A stretch of 64,000 nt of DNA from Siphonodentalium dalli (GCA_032622095.1 CP136061.1:126122754-126186753), one strand, 5' to 3'. Positions 36,681 to 50,508 are shown, counted from the first letter of the stretch. The notes: a model not told the origin generated them from the letters alone. Program-made: numbers and translations.

Positions 36681-37619
36681 TCAATAAGTTTTCTTTCGAA
36701 TATGACTATTTTATCGATTGACGTTGATTTTATTCGAATAATCATTCATTAAGTCTTCAGCTTATTCAGACAGCAAATATTTTCCCTCTTTTATTTTCTA
36801 AACGTGGCGCGTGTAAATCACGCAAGTATGATCGCCGCCGTTAAATCTGAACAGTCTAGCTAGTACTGTAGTTGAAACGTTCCAGGACCAGTCAAATGAT
36901 GACGCTGATGTGTTCCGCTGAGAAGGGTTGTTTCTTTTATTGGGGTTTATCTTCGTTTCAGCAATTGTGTCATATCATGACGTTATCAGTTGTAATGGCA
37001 GTCTCTTTGAAAAGCCGACGAAAATCCTATATCGGATGTACGTCTCTAGAACTCTCTATTAAAATTGGGTGCTATATTGAAGGGATTCCCTCCATTTCAT
37101 TGGAGAGTGGCGCAGACTGCGCGCGATTTCATTGGTTTCTGGCATAGCAGAACACGTCAGAGATCAGAGGTCAATGACGTGTTGACAATCTTCCCACGTA
37201 TATATATTGTCAAACCCAATTATTGTTGGGAAATTGAATACAGTCGATATATCCATTATTCATTTTACTCATCGCAATATAGGAGACATCATCTTCGAGG
37301 GTTTTTTTTTATCAGTCAACGATATTCATGACTGTTTATTCTTTCGTATCTAGTTGTATTTAAAACTATTTCTAAATACTACGATTCTCACAAACATTTA
37401 CTATGCCAGGAATACACTCCATATTTGGAAACGGTTTATTACGTCATGTTGGGAATGCCGCGTCGTCGTAAAAATGAAATATTATGGACACTTCCAGATA
37501 TATAGGATTTTCGTCGGCTTTTCAAAGAGACTGTTGTATAGGTGAAGGAATTAAAGACTGCACAGCGTGTTAAATCAATCCAATGCGCCTACTATCGATC
37601 CAGGAAAACAGGCTACATG

Positions 37620-37835
37620 TACAGTAATGCCCTAAATAATCGACTCCTTAACCACATAAGAATTATGGGTAACTTTTCAGGATTTAGTCGGAAATATGGC
37701 TTGTTGCCATTCACAGGAAAGCTCTCAGTGAGAGCTTTCCTATGAATGGCAACAAGCCATATTTCCGACTAAATCCTGAAAAATTACCCATAATTCTCCT
37801 GTGGTTAAGGAGTCGATTATTTAGGCATTACTGTA
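37620..37835. mobile_element. Near-perfect 216-bp palindromic MITE
   Basis: It starts TACAGTAATGCC and ends GGCATTACTGTA. The two halves are almost exact inverses around a centre near 37727 (GAAAGCTCTCAGTGAGAGCTTTC). It belongs to the same family as 33776-33922. As DNA or RNA it would form one long hairpin. Confidence 0.8.
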
Positions 37836-37849
37836 CCTCCTTTGCGATG

Positions 37850-37965
37850 ATCACAAATCGGCACCAATCGGGATACGAGCCATGCAGGTACGGCATATGT
37901 TGGCCTAATGCGCCATGCACCTACATGTACCAACAGAGTCCCCTACCCCCGCTGATATGTATGTG
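37850..37965 (-). repeat. Possible tRNA-like SINE remnant
   Basis: On the minus strand CATGGCGCATTAGGCC and, about 45 bases later, GGCTCGTATCCCG resemble degenerate A and B boxes, in the same order as the SINE at 47990-48115. Confidence 0.3.
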
Positions 37966-38109
37966 AGGTCAGTATTTCAATGTATGAATATCTGTAATAA
38001 CAGATTATGGGATATAAGTTTAATTTAATATGGCAGAAGGACAGTGTTACCATTCTTCTGTTTTTGTTATCTCGCTATACTATTCATGTGATCGCGTCCC
38101 ACCATGCAT

Positions 38110-38200
38110 GTTCGTCATCATGATTGATTGATTGATTGGGGGTTTAACGTCGTTTTAGCAACAAATCCGTATCACGACGAGAAGAAACAGATTATCAAAA
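38110..38200 (+). repeat. Dispersed (TGAT)n-headed repeat
   Basis: TGATTGATTGATTGATTGG is followed by GGGTTTAACGTCGTTTTAGC and ATCACGACGAGAAG. From memory this resembles a repeat common in mollusc genomes; that is unverified. Confidence 0.3.
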
Positions 38201-38431
38201 TCGAGTAAAGCAACTGTTCGTCATCAGACAGTATGATTACTAAAGCGCAAACTTATCTCTTCTTGGGCTATTTCCGCTGTACAATGTCACTTACAGTGTG
38301 GAATTTCATACGACCGTACTACATGTGTAACAAGTACGTTTTATTCATATTTCACTCATTCGCCCGTGGCAATCGAAAAACACGAACGCAGAAAACACCA
38401 TAGATGGCGCAATTAGCAAACTGCAGATGTG

Positions 38432-38545
38432 TCAGTCGTGGACGGAGTTACCCTAGAGTTGGCTGAGTGTTCAAACAAGCAGGATTCTTTATCGACAACG
38501 ACCGAACTGACAAGAGGGGATAACTCCGTCCACGACCGATAACTC
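38432..38545. repeat. Short inverted-repeat element
   Basis: GTCGTGGACGGAGTTA and its inverse TAACTCCGTCCACGAC lie about 80 bases apart, forming a stem of about 16 bp around an unremarkable loop. Confidence 0.5.
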
Positions 38546-38894
38546 TGCAACTCGCAAACGGCTAATTTGAATTTAGTTCTTATGTAATTTCTCTAATTTG
38601 GTGTCAAATCGCTAGACGATTTAAAAATGTTATCGTATTTAATTCTCGTAACATCGTTTCTAATTTGCAATACAGAATAAGAATTTTTCAAATACAAACA
38701 GTTTTTTCAAATTGTACTCAATGGAGAAGTTAGCGCTAATTCCCTCTGGTTTCTAGTAGCCGTAGTTTCAGTTATTAGTATTCTGACAGCAGAGATTGCT
38801 GTCAATACTGCCAATTGAGGGCGTTAACACGCGATGTCAGTCGCAGTAATCGCATCATCTCTGATCACGCGTACTTCTGGGTATAATATTCATT

Positions 38895-39122
38895 GACGAG
38901 TAGTTATCCCACAGGAAATGTTCAGATAATAAGTTCAACAAATATGTTGTTTGTTAAACTTATTGTCTGAACATTTCCGTCATTAAATAGTACTCCTTCT
39001 GTACTTTTATTTATCTGTCGTCTTATTATATTACCTGTACCTCCCTGTAAATCAATAATAGACCATTCTGATGTACACGTTTTAACTGGATGTGAGAATC
39101 CATTTAGTATAGAAAGGGTTAA
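38895..39122. mobile_element. piggyBac-type MITE, left end lost
   Basis: It ends CATTTAGTATAGAAAGGGTTAA at 39122 and aligns with 6607-6818 over most of its length. It contains a local palindrome (38917-38980) built on GAAATGTTCAGATAATAAG and its near-inverse. The TTAACCC left terminus is not found. Confidence 0.5.
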
Positions 39123-41039
39123 ACTGCCATTTTCGGAAGATGTCCAATCATATGCATGGTTTATTCTGGTCGTGAGATAGATCAGAGTTATTCATAATAT
39201 AATCGAATATGATAATTGACCCCGAGCAATTATAAATCAATAGATTGTCACAAGTTCTTTAAAAGTCAACTTCTACCAAAGGGTTGCTCGAAATCAGTGT
39301 AACGAAATGCTCAATAATTGTAAATATTTGTTTGCGTTCTCTCAAAATCCGTGTCACTATGTATGCTGACATTTACCTTACATTCTACAAGCCACAAGCT
39401 ACACGTACAGGCCACAATCTACAAGTGGAGCCTCGTGAGAGCATAGCATAGCGACAATGAAAACAAATAGTTGCAATTAGGGAACATCCCGTTACATTGT
39501 ATAAATTACCGGACACCTGAATGTGATAGAAGTAAGCGATGTGCAATTTGGGCGCCCAAACATATACAGTTGCCTTTCATATATGCCGTTGGTATTCTCA
39601 AGGGCCCTGTGTAGTCAAGAGGATGCTAATTGGAATTGAATTTCAGTTCATTGTTCTTGAATTAGCCGAATATTGGACTCTAATGTACAAAGCCACGGAC
39701 AGCGATAGTCAGCTTCAATACAATTCAGAGTTGCAATGTAATTTGTGGTGACGAATTAGAAAAGGGAGACACAGTCGTAATAACCCAGCACATGGAACAT
39801 CGTATAAGAATCGTACATACACTATAATGGAGAAATTTAAACAGTAAACGTGATTCTCAAACATTGTCCCCACATATCTCGTTTAAATCAATGTCAATTC
39901 TATGAATATGGTTAGCATTCTGTGTTGTAGACAAATATCATCCGATATGATTGGTAGTGACATACAAAAAAACTGGGTATTCAACTTGTTCAGGGGAACA
40001 CTGTCGAAAACAATCCGGATTGCAGCCTAATTGAAAATTGACATGGGCGGTAAATAGCATTCAGAGAACGAGCAATAGCAAAATGCTATACTTCACCATC
40101 TTTTCCCTACATTACTTGTATAACTATTCATCTTAAGCGAAGCAATGAAAACCCAATCGAGAATATCTCGCGACACATCGACCCCAAAGACACGTTTATA
40201 TGAACGAATGAGTGTATTGCAAGCCACGAATTGACATGCAACATACAAACATATATACATATATACAAAGGCATCAAAGTATATCGGTGCGAGGTAGGGA
40301 ACATCAGCATAAATACACATGTATCTTATATACATTGATAATATATACAACATGAGAAAACTATCCAAATAAACTATAGATTTGAAGGGGTTATATGAGG
40401 GAAAACTTATAAAAGTTACTTTAGCACCGCACAAGTGTCCAATAGAATGCATGTATGATTCCTATATATTCGTTCTATAGTATCCAATATGGAATAACAG
40501 TCCCAGGTTAGCTGAACCTTTTACTCAAATATTTGGCAATAAATACACAGAGAAAATGCGTCCCACTGACGACTCTTATCTGTACCCACTGAATGATGTT
40601 TTGACAACTGTTTACCGTCCGACAACTATTTACAGGACGACAACCATTTACCGCACTAAATACCAGACGCCACGACCAAAGCCACGAACAGTGATAGTCA
40701 GCCTCAACAAAATTCATAGACGCAATGTAATTTGTGGTGACGAATCGGAAATCAAAGTCGGGGGTATCACAGAAAACATTTTTGGCAATGTTTACATGCA
40801 AGGGGAATTTCTGGTCTCGCTCGCAATCTAACCATACACGACCCAGTAAAGACAAGAAAACCATAGTCAGAAATGGTAACGCCACCAATATCATATTATT
40901 AGCCATAAATATAAATTATAATATAATTATACTATAAACTAGCTTTCAAATTTTATGTGGGAAATTTGCATACTTCCATATTTCAAGTTTTCCCGTTTCT
41001 CGTGTTATACATTACATTCTTCAAACTGTCTTCTTTATT
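39123..41039. other. Mostly non-coding, with a diverged direct repeat
   Basis: About 39688-39765 and 40678-40752 are direct copies sharing GTAATTTGTGGTGACGAAT. A minus frame at 40508-40906 has a hydrophobic N-terminus but overlaps the repeat and has no family signature. The segment 39340-39500 is an inverted, diverged match to 12600-12735. Confidence 0.35.
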
Positions 41040-41640
41040 ACACAAGCTGATGGACCCGACTTCGTCCGGGCTGTTTCCAATCTGATTTCCGGCGAAAGGC
41101 GCGATTTGACCTTGAATTGACTATTTCGAAAGTCAAGGTCAGGTCAGGGTCATGATTTGACCCGTCCAAAACACCCCCACCCCGGAGATAAGTACCCCTA
41201 GGTATCAAATTTCGTCGAAATCCGTCCGTTTTACCCCACTTGACCTTTAATTAAAATTTTGAAGGTCAATGTAAGGTCGGAGTCATGATTTGACCCGTCC
41301 AAAACACTCCCCCGACAAAAGTACCCATAGGTATCAAATTTCGTCGAAATCCATCCGTTTTACCAGATTTGACCTTTGATTCACCACATTGAAGGTCAAG
41401 GTCACGCCGAGGTCACGATTTGACCCGTTCAAAACACTCCCCGGACAAAGGTATCCCTAGGTATCAAATTTCGCCGAAATTCGTCCGTTTTACCCAAATT
41501 TACCTTGCATTGACAGTTTTAAATGTCAAGGTCAGGTCGGGGTCACAATTTGACTCGTCCAAAACACTTCCCGGACACAAATACCGCTAAGTATCAAATT
41601 ACGTTGAAATCTATGGAAAGCCGAAGAGGACATGTTAGTT
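41040..41640 (-). mobile_element. Decayed Helitron-like element with tandem repeats
   Basis: Read on the minus strand, the segment ends with GCCCGGACGAAGTCGGGTCC, a near-hairpin, then ATCAGCTTG. This is the layout of the Helitron ends at 19.2-19.7 kb with CTAG degraded to CTTG. The interior holds four diverged tandem copies of about 128 bp sharing GGTATCAAATTTCGTCGAAAT and TTGACCCGTCCAAAAC. No clear 5' end was found. Confidence 0.4.
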
Positions 41641-42089
41641 GCTAATATGTTAGTTGCTAGATATACGACGCACGACTTGTCGCGGTTTTTTAAAGGTGTT
41701 TCAAACTAGGAGATAGATGTATTCTGCGTTTCAAATGGTGATGAATTATAGTATTTTATTCAAATTTTATGGCATAAATTGTTATTAAAACCGTATATAC
41801 TATAAAAAAAAACAATGACTCGAAAATTAAGTGGGCCTTTAAACAAAGTCACAATTGCAGTTAGGCTCATCTCATACTCGTCTATTCAGCGATATTCTGC
41901 TGCGCAGTTTGTTATAGCCTCCAGTATCCATTAAGCGTTATAGCCCCACTGTTATAATTCGCCTTTAGCAGGCGTACTCTTGCCTCAGATTATTGAGATA
42001 TTAGGTCACACGTAATGGCATTAAATCGCATGGAAACATAGCAATTGTGTGGGCTGCTTGGCGTGAATATGTAATGAGAAATAAGGTCA

Positions 42090-42905
42090 TACGTAATGAC
42101 ATTAAACTCAAGAAAACCCGCGAAAACAAAACTAAATCACATTTAATGTTTTAAGTTATTTCCTTCATAAAAAGAATCTTCGTGATAATGAACCCTCTCA
42201 ATACTTTAGAATATAGAATTAACCTTCAAATAACAAAAACCTTCGGAATAGAGAACCATCGGAATAACGAACCTTCGGATTGGTTAACCTTCGGAATAGC
42301 GAACATTCAGAGAAATTTCGGAATAGTGGACCTTCGGGATAGTGAACCTTCGGAATAGAGACATGCCCCCCAATATTCATATTATATGCCCAGAGTTCAA
42401 AGGTATGGGCCCATAAAATTCTAAATTTGACCCTTAAAATATGGAACCCCAAATTGGAGCCCGCACAGAACAGCACTTAAGTCAACCGTACCTGTGTCAT
42501 GTCCCAATGCAGGAGGGTCCATATATACCACAGCATTCATATTATATGCCAAGAATTCAAAGGTATGGGCCCACGTAATGACATTAAATCTCAAGAAAAC
42601 CCGCGAAAACAAAACAAAATCACATTTAATGTTCTAAGTTATTTCCTCCTGTATCTGTATCGGTATGCGCACAGGATCCGTTCGGATGTGAGCGCACACT
42701 CCATAAAAAGAATCTTCGTGATAATGAACCCTCTCAATACTTTAGAATATAGAATTAACCTAAAAATAACAAAAACCTTCGGAATAGAGAACATTCGGAA
42801 TAGCGAACCTTCGGAATAGTGAACCTTCGAAATAGCAAATATTCAGAATAGAGAACCTTCGGAATAGTGGACCTTCGGGATAGCGAACCTTCATAATAGA
42901 AACAT
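42090..42905. repeat. Direct duplication ending in TTCGGAATAG satellites
   Basis: 42090-42365 and 42560-42905 are diverged direct repeats. Each contains CGTAATGACATTAAA, AACCCGCGAAAACAAAAC and CATTTAATGTT, and each ends with a tandem array of CCTTCGGAATAGNGAA (about 42228-42365 and 42771-42905). The second copy has a ~50-bp insertion near 42650-42700. A further shared segment, TTCAAAGGTATGGGCCCA, lies at 42398 and 42557. Confidence 0.65.
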
Positions 42906-42909
42906 GTCC

Positions 42910-44280
42910 CCACAATTATACCGGTGACGTAAACACATGTGCTAATCTTTGTCGGACTATCGTGACTCTATCGGTACGGTTTATACTCAAGTACGAACAG
43001 ATACCTAACCATAATACATTCGCCCAGTGGATTATCGATCGTCCACTCGAACATGAAAAACTGTAAAACAGCTACACCACCTTGTGGCGTAATAATTAGG
43101 TCGGTGTCTAAATCAACATGGGTCTACTAATACTTGCGCAGGATAGGTGTTTGACGTAGTGACAGTAGGCTGTAATGGAAGATTCATTTGTGAAATTACC
43201 CAATGTGATTTCCACGTATAAAGTAGCCGATTACGAAGCTGATCTGTATTGGCATTATGTGGCATTGCCTTGCCCTCTGCGGGATGTGATTGATTACAAA
43301 GCCATAAAGAGAGAGATGTCATTGGATGCTGGGTCTAAATTTCCAGATTTATGTCTCCTAATGCAGTTTGTCTTGAGAAATCGATAAGGGGTGTAGTTGC
43401 TCTGGGTTTCTGTGAAACTAATGCGAACCTGCATATGCATACATGCTGTAACACAAAGTAAGACACAAACCGACCAATCTATACCAACAATCACTACTAT
43501 GTCCTGGCACCTCGCATTCGGACCGCTACATCCACGTTAACCATCATCAATAATTCTACCTATATGGCTAATTTCATCCGGTACAACTTACTCGACTGAA
43601 ACAGGGTTATTTGCCAAGTTTTCTACTGCATTGATTAAAAGTAGTTCCTGGTTGTGGTATTGATTCATATAGCCCTGAACGTTATTATCGTGAAGTCGTT
43701 CGAATGCCACCTATTAGCAGAATACCACCTGAACCTTTTATTTGGCAAACTAGACCTTATATACTGGAGGATCTTATTCCGCAAAATGCAACCTTAAATT
43801 TTCACATGTACATGTTTTCTTTGAGCGCCATCTTGTTTGTTGTATATTATTGTATTCGGGAGAGCGGCTAGATAAGTTGAGATACAACATTCACTCCGTT
43901 TCTGGATTCAACATGATGGTAATCGATGCAGTTCTGTCTGTGAAGTCCTGTGTGATGCATGTAAGTAAGTCAAGACAATTCCAAATTAAACGAGAGCTGC
44001 ATGGGATGCCGCCTGGTGCATACCCATATGTGGCATAGCGCATATTGTGGGCATATCCATAGTAGAAGTTACAGGACCGTGACTACTTTCGATCACATCA
44101 ACGGATCCTTCTTAAAGCTCTCCTAGTATTGAATATCTCCATGCACCCAATTCCATTGATATCAGATTATCCGCATGGTTGAGACATTCATGGGGACAGA
44201 CAAAATATCAACTTGTCAATAGTAACAAAGAGAAATAACCACTGCAAACAAATGCAATGCAAATAAAACCAATCAACTCT
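42910..44280. other. Non-coding stretch
   Basis: Short plus frames at 43175-43387 and 43850-44038 have plausible composition but no recognisable domain, splice context or polyadenylation signal; not called as genes. Confidence 0.35.
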
Positions 44281-44282
44281 CC

Positions 44283-44858
44283 TTAAAGGGGTACTGTACG
44301 CCATTTTCAATAAATTCCCGGTAATATCAACGATCAAATATCGATATTATATAGAACAATTAGGAATTTGAGTCGAAGATGTATTCTGTAAACAATCAGG
44401 TTAATAGGTTATCTTAAAATCAAAGTTAATAATTTCATATAAATTTAATTTATGGCTGGAGCCATAAAATAAATTACGAATTTCCGTGTACAAGACGTAA
44501 TCAAAATAATTCACGGACAGTGGATTGAGTAACGCGTGGCACACATGATCGTATAAACAATCATATTGATACGAGGCGTAAACTCAAGCCACTCACTGAC
44601 TGGTGACTATACAATAACTTAAACGAGTGTATGGGACTAGTATACATATAATATAACATTTATTTGATACATTTGCTGGAAAACTGAACAAAAAATACTC
44701 GACAACGACAATTTTTATTTCGCATTCCTGTTAAGCTGCCATCCATAACATTGCTTCGTTCTCAAAAGACTTTCAAATAAAGAAAATCTTGTTAACTTGT
44801 TCTACGACTCAGAGACCACAGAAACAAACAACAACATTTGAGAACAGTGTCCCTTTAA
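44283..44858. mobile_element. TTAA-flanked MITE, second type
   Basis: It begins TTAAAGGGGTACTGT and ends ACAGTGTCCCTTTAA, imperfect inverted ends including the TTAA target. The 576-bp interior has no coding content. The terminal sequence differs from the other TTAA family in this window. Confidence 0.5.
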
Positions 44859-44869
44859 GAAGTCATCAT

Positions 44870-45200
44870 TATGGTGAACTTGAAAGCCGTTATGACGATG
44901 AACATCCGTACCAAATTTCATCAATATCTTATCACTCATGTTGCCGAGATAGACATACCCATGTAGACAGACACAAAAATAAACAAAGATGAATAACTAT
45001 ATAATATATATATATATATGTATAACGGAAAACCCAAATAAACTCTATTCTGTCTGAATGTCCTCATTGTGGTGAACGTACATCCATACCAAATTTCACT
45101 GTGATCCGACAACCTGTGGTTGATATATCTGCTCAGACGGACGGCGGACCGGGAGCATGTAATCCAGTATACCCACCAGTTCCTTCTGTCCTGGGGGTAT
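44870..45200. repeat. Dispersed repeat, two diverged tandem pieces
   Basis: 44870-44990 and 45050-45180 share TCAT-TGTGGTGAAC-type starts, ATCC-TACCAAATTTCA and a closing AGACAGAC or AGACGGACGG run. The intervening stretch holds a short TA microsatellite (45001-45020). Confidence 0.4.
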
Positions 45201-47985
45201 AATTACCATAACTCTGCTATATTGATTCTGATACCATCATATACCAATATACAGTTGTAATTTGTCTCCTCTCTATGTGGACAGTAATTGTTTAAAAGAG
45301 CTGATGAACTTCTATGATTTTAACGAGATTTATAGAATATTTTCCTATCTATTTTTGGTCCATGGCTTTCACAATATAGCGATCAATTACTAGGCTAATC
45401 TTAAAGACATATTATGGACTTATTCGGGTGCATGAAACTGATAAGTTAGTATTCAGGCGCTATGTCAACTGGGGGAATCTAGCATTCTACTAACATCGTC
45501 GAAAATCTCAAGCAAATATACCGTACCACTCCATAGAAAACATCGTCTGAACTACGCTCAATTGTAAATATTTACTTCTCGATTCGGGACGCATAAACTA
45601 ACGATAAATTAACGAAAACGATTTCGCCGTCGAGGGTCACTGCATTTAAATAATATATAAGAATGACGGTGTGTGTTGTCAATTTGGATAACATATTTGT
45701 AAAAATTGCTACTTTGAGCAAGATTATTCTCCATTCAATGTTTGATCACCCCAATGGAGTGTTTCACACCACTTTAAGGCTCGATCATTGCGCGTGGACA
45801 CGTAAAGGATGCATTACGCACTGCAGCTTCGCGAAAGATAACCCTAACCCGTCAGTTCGATTTTCGATCTGCTGTGATCGATTTCGCACAATCAATTAAA
45901 TAATAAAACCGACGTTTTAAACATCAGTTGCAGGAACTTGAAAGTGCATCCTTCTGATTACACAGAAACGCGGTATCACGGATTCCGCGCATGTTACGCA
46001 ATAGTCAAAGTCGATAATGTCAATGTTTTCCCTGAGTTCTTTGATGCATTATATATGTTTAATGGCACGTGTTTGAGATTATAGAGATTAGAGTTGTCGC
46101 CTGGAGTACTCACGCACCGATGATACATATGCACCGACGTGTTTCGCGGTGGGGGATCATGTGGATTCGAGGTTGGTGAGTACCACGCATTCAAAATGGC
46201 AGAGGTGAGTGCTAACGCACATGTACATAGGAAATGACACAAAACATAGTATTTTGACTGTTACGAGCATATGCTAGTTTATATTTAAAACAAGTTGATA
46301 CTTGATTTGTTCGAAAAACTCAGCAATTTTCTATAACATTCTGACCAAAGTTGCCAGCCGGAAGTTCGTGGATTACACCAGTCCATGCATCTAGGAGAAT
46401 CCTTCGGTTGACAACTTTGGTAAGAATGTTAGAGCAAACAACTGTGAGCTTGGACGCAAATGAGATATAAGCTTGTTTGAAAAACAATATATCATATGCT
46501 CGAAGCTGCAAAAATACCATGTACCATATCATCATCCTAGTTTATTACCCTTTTCCCTTTGTTTCTGATCGCGTTTTCGATCGCCCCGGCCATTTTGAAT
46601 GTGATAAATTAATAATCATCAACTCGACACCACGTGATTCCGTAGTCTGAGTTTATGTGTTTATATCGGGATGCTAGAATCCAACTGTGACCACGGTGTC
46701 CATAACGCGGTTAACGTGACACATTATATTCGACTCGGTAAAGGGACACAATGCCTTCGCAGATGGTTAATGTACACAAATATAAAAGTCTGTAAAACAT
46801 CAACGCTGAGAAGAACGTGGAGAAATAGATAACCTTTGCTGTTATATTCATTATTGATAGTTCTCCAATAAAAAAATTTCGCGTGTTGAAACCATTGCTA
46901 TGTGAACAAAACTGTTACAGTGATTTGTCAACAGACATCGCTAAACATGTAGTATAAGTTCAAATATTTTAGTCTGAATATGATTTTCAGAAATTTTTCA
47001 ATGCTTTGGCCGTTTCCAATGTTTACCATCCAGATTTGATTGAGCTGTGGCAGTGATGTCTATACATGACAGTGGTTTAGATCTTCATTTATACAATATA
47101 GTATATGTACACGCACACATATATGTTCATTTCAATGCTATGTGTACGAACTACATGTATATACATTAAAACTACATTATGAGATCAGTATCTTCTTCGA
47201 ACACTACATATTTTGCTGTTATCCACAGAAATCTCAATCGTTGATTGATTAGCGGAAGACAAAATCTACAACGACAAACATCGAATTAAATCCTATACGG
47301 ATCGAGGATCATACAAATCGATAATACGGTACATGTATATACTTTAAATATCGAATGAAAAGGTGCTATTTGTGCATACGCACCGACGTGTGTGTGGACT
47401 CATGTCGGGAATTCTTCTTTGACCAGGGTTGTCCATAACGCGCTTAATGCGACATGTGCTCTTCAATACACAAATTAACCATTACTTTATTAAATTTATT
47501 CTCCCATTCATTTATAAATGTATAACATCGAATGGTCTATAATATTATGTTATTCATTTGTCATGATGTCCAATAACTATAAGCAGACGACAGACAAAGA
47601 AATAGATAATACAAATGGAGAAGGATTCATCGATGGGAAATATAGTCGTTTTGTTAAACTTATTATCTTAAAATGTCAAAAGGAAACTACTCATGCATCG
47701 ATGAGTATTTTGTAAAGAAAAGGCTAATTTTGGTTAATGTATATCCCTCTGTAGGATTAGACCTAAATCCCCAAAACACGACATTTAAAATATCGAATGA
47801 AAAACGAGCGAACGGTGACATTTTAAAGAAAACACAGCGTTTATTTCTGGATTTATACATGTATGTTCAGACCCATATACTTTCCATGATCGTAGATCGT
47901 AGAAATGAATTATAAGCATGCACCGACCACCCCCCCCCCCCCTCCTCCCCGACCCGGAAAGCAACTTGCAAATTTGCCCAGATAT
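45201..47985. other. Non-coding stretch
   Basis: No gene is seen. An inverted pair at 46330-46450 (CTAACATTCT..CAAAGTTG and its inverse) forms a possible stem. A scrap of the piggyBac-type MITE lies near 47520-47670. A C-rich run lies at 47926-47945. Confidence 0.35.
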
Positions 47986-47989
47986 GCTA

Positions 47990-48115
47990 ATCAGGTTACC
48001 TTGTCTGATCGTGGATCACACATCCGTGGTTATCGGGATTCGAACCAGACTCACAGAACGGCCCGATGCGCCACGCAACTGAGCCACCAACAGTCCCCAT
48101 ACATGTGAAGCATGT
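47990..48115 (-). repeat. tRNA-derived SINE head
   Basis: On the minus strand TGGCTCAGTTGCGTGGCGCATC (split here as A-box region) is followed at tRNA-like spacing by GGTTCGAATCCCGA, a canonical B box. The tRNA fold is not complete and there is no CCA, so it is a SINE promoter part rather than a tRNA gene. Confidence 0.5.
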
Positions 48116-48719
48116 TTGCAGAAATAATTACGAACGGACCTATAAATCTGTTATAACACACTCGCATAATATATCTTCGGCCTCTGTGCTGTATGTATGT
48201 TGCCTTTTGGTGTTGAATCAATATCAGCTCGTGATGTCCCAGGCGAAGTGGTTTGCCAAAGAACGTCCGTCATCCAATTACTCTATTATTCACGAGGATT
48301 GCCGCGCAATTGCGGCAAAGGTGATACTATAGCTCGCCAATCTGTCAGTTTGATTTCATCAACTCGCCCTATCTCAGATCAGCTGTAATAATTGAACATG
48401 GTCATATCACGTACAATGTACCTACGATTATTATAATTATTATGGACAGCAAGACGTACTCATTTCACGAACACCCGACATATTAGTGTGGATAACTTTC
48501 AGCGCGACTTGTGGCTGAGCCACCACTCAAATATATAATCTAACACAGAGTTATCGTCCTTCGATCCATACTACTATTACCTTCTTCGATGTTGCAAAGC
48601 ATTGAATCTATGGGAAATAAATTAATTCCTATAGGTACACTTATTTAATCAAGATATTCAGATAATATATGGTTCATATATATACATCAACAAACTGGAT
48701 ACACTGTATTTAATGACAA

Positions 48720-48975
48720 TATCAAACAAAGAGTAAAATCCAAGATGGCTGCTAGCTGGTGGCCATGTTTTTAACGAATTCCGGAAAAAATCGATAGCTC
48801 TCACCTAGAGGTCGCCCCGAAGATCCATTCGAAATTTTGGTGCCGATCGGATGAGAGATGTGACCTGTAGGGTGTGCTAACAGAAATTGTTGATGCACGC
48901 ACGCACGCACAGATGGACGGACGCCAACTCATGGCAATAGCTCAAACTTGATTTCTTCAAGTGGAGCTAAAAAGC
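48720..48975. repeat. Dispersed repeat with short GCAC array
   Basis: Contains AAGATGGCTGCTAGCTGG, GTGCCGATCGGATGAGAG, a (GCAC)n run near 48893-48910 and GGCAATAGCTCAAACTTGAT near its end. It resembles interspersed repeats of marine invertebrates; the class is not determined. Confidence 0.25.
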
Positions 48976-50500
48976 AATCGGCTGAACGCGTGTCGAGGTC
49001 GGCGAATGTCAATTATAAAGTTACAGAAAGCACAACATTAACGAAAGGATGTATATAAAATCTGACACCATGTTCACTACTAACATTTACTGTCTAGTGC
49101 ATCATAGATGACGTGTGCATCGTAAATAATGTTGTATCAAGTGACGTGCAGCGTATCCATTTATATTCTATTGTATGTTGCGGACATCAACTACGAACCC
49201 CATGTGGCCCCGTTAGTAAAGTGCATGGCGCATCGGGCATGCATACATAAGCCCAAACTACATGCAGCGCCCTCTACGTTATCACTGCGATATAGCACTG
49301 CCACAAAGATGGTACTTTGCGGACCGATACATCTATTGTTACATATCGTCTAAACTATATTTAGTCACCTATTATCTTATTTTGACCACCAAAAGTTTGC
49401 AATAATGGTAATTCTTTCGGTATTGATAAGAACAATATAGACTGAGCCAGATATAGACAATTTTAATCCTAAAACATAAGAACTAAGAACACGTAAGAAA
49501 TCCTTACCAAATGTCCTTATGGCAGTGGTATCTCAGCGAAACTATGGGAGATAACTCTGCCTGGAATTTGACATAAGCCTTCCGTGATTCGAATCTCGTA
49601 AAGTGCGAATTGCGATCCATACTGGGGGAATGTAATGAAATCCATAAATCTGGGCATGTTTGTGAGCTGTTTTCCTCTGGTCGGTGGTTCTATCGTAAGT
49701 GGAGTTATTTCACCACCAATATTACTGGCAAACTGCCCACATATACATGCGAAACATTAGCAATATGTATGCTTAAACGATTATTGGTGACAGAATCAAC
49801 ACATCAGCCCCAACAAGTGTGTGGAACAGATTGATAAATACCATTGCCTGGGCAGTCCTATGGTAAATTAGTCATTCGTCCATGACGATTTGCCTCGGTC
49901 ATTCAGGCTGCCAGGAACTAAGAAGGCACGGCTATGAGAAAGAAACATTCCATCCAATTTGTTACTTCTGTACTAGCGTGTCTCTGTATTGACAAGGCGA
50001 ATCTGAGGCATTTGTCACTTCTTCTTAATATGGCGGACATATTTTTTCCCGAGGCACCTCTCATGAATATTCTTCACGTAGCCTCTCGCCGTGTGACACC
50101 ACATAATTGTTCGGAATCTCCCATCGTTTGCTTGTCGCTCTCGCTTGACCGGTAATTATTTCTTGGGGGTCTCATAGGCTCCCGTGCTGCGAATCTAATT
50201 TGTAGGGCAATGGTTTTCCAACAAGGGATCACAGTCAATCAAGAAATGAATACCGCGCATTGTCAACCGCTAATGGAATTCTTATATCGCAGTAATAGAA
50301 GGGTTGGAAAAGCCGCTCACAAGATATTGATAACCTTTTCGTGTTAACAAATAGTTCAGCGATGACAATAAATAGTTCAATGTTCACACTCAGAATGGAT
50401 GCAGGGAGGTAACTCTGCCCATTGTATGTGGTTCACGTGATGCTAAGGCAATTGATCAGGCTCCAGGCCAATTGTTAAGAACCCTATACTTGACTTTTCA
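48976..50500. other. Non-coding stretch
   Basis: Short frames at 49129-49353, 49610-49834 and 49934-50155 have no recognisable features. Nothing else is seen. Confidence 0.35.
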
Positions 50501-50508
50501 CCAAGATT

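Noticed and set aside
40508-40906. 132-codon minus frame with a hydrophobic N-terminus
   Set aside because: It overlaps a dispersed direct repeat and shows no domain, splice or polyadenylation context.
47990-48115. A tRNA gene
   Set aside because: A and B boxes are present but the cloverleaf does not close; it fits a tRNA-derived SINE.
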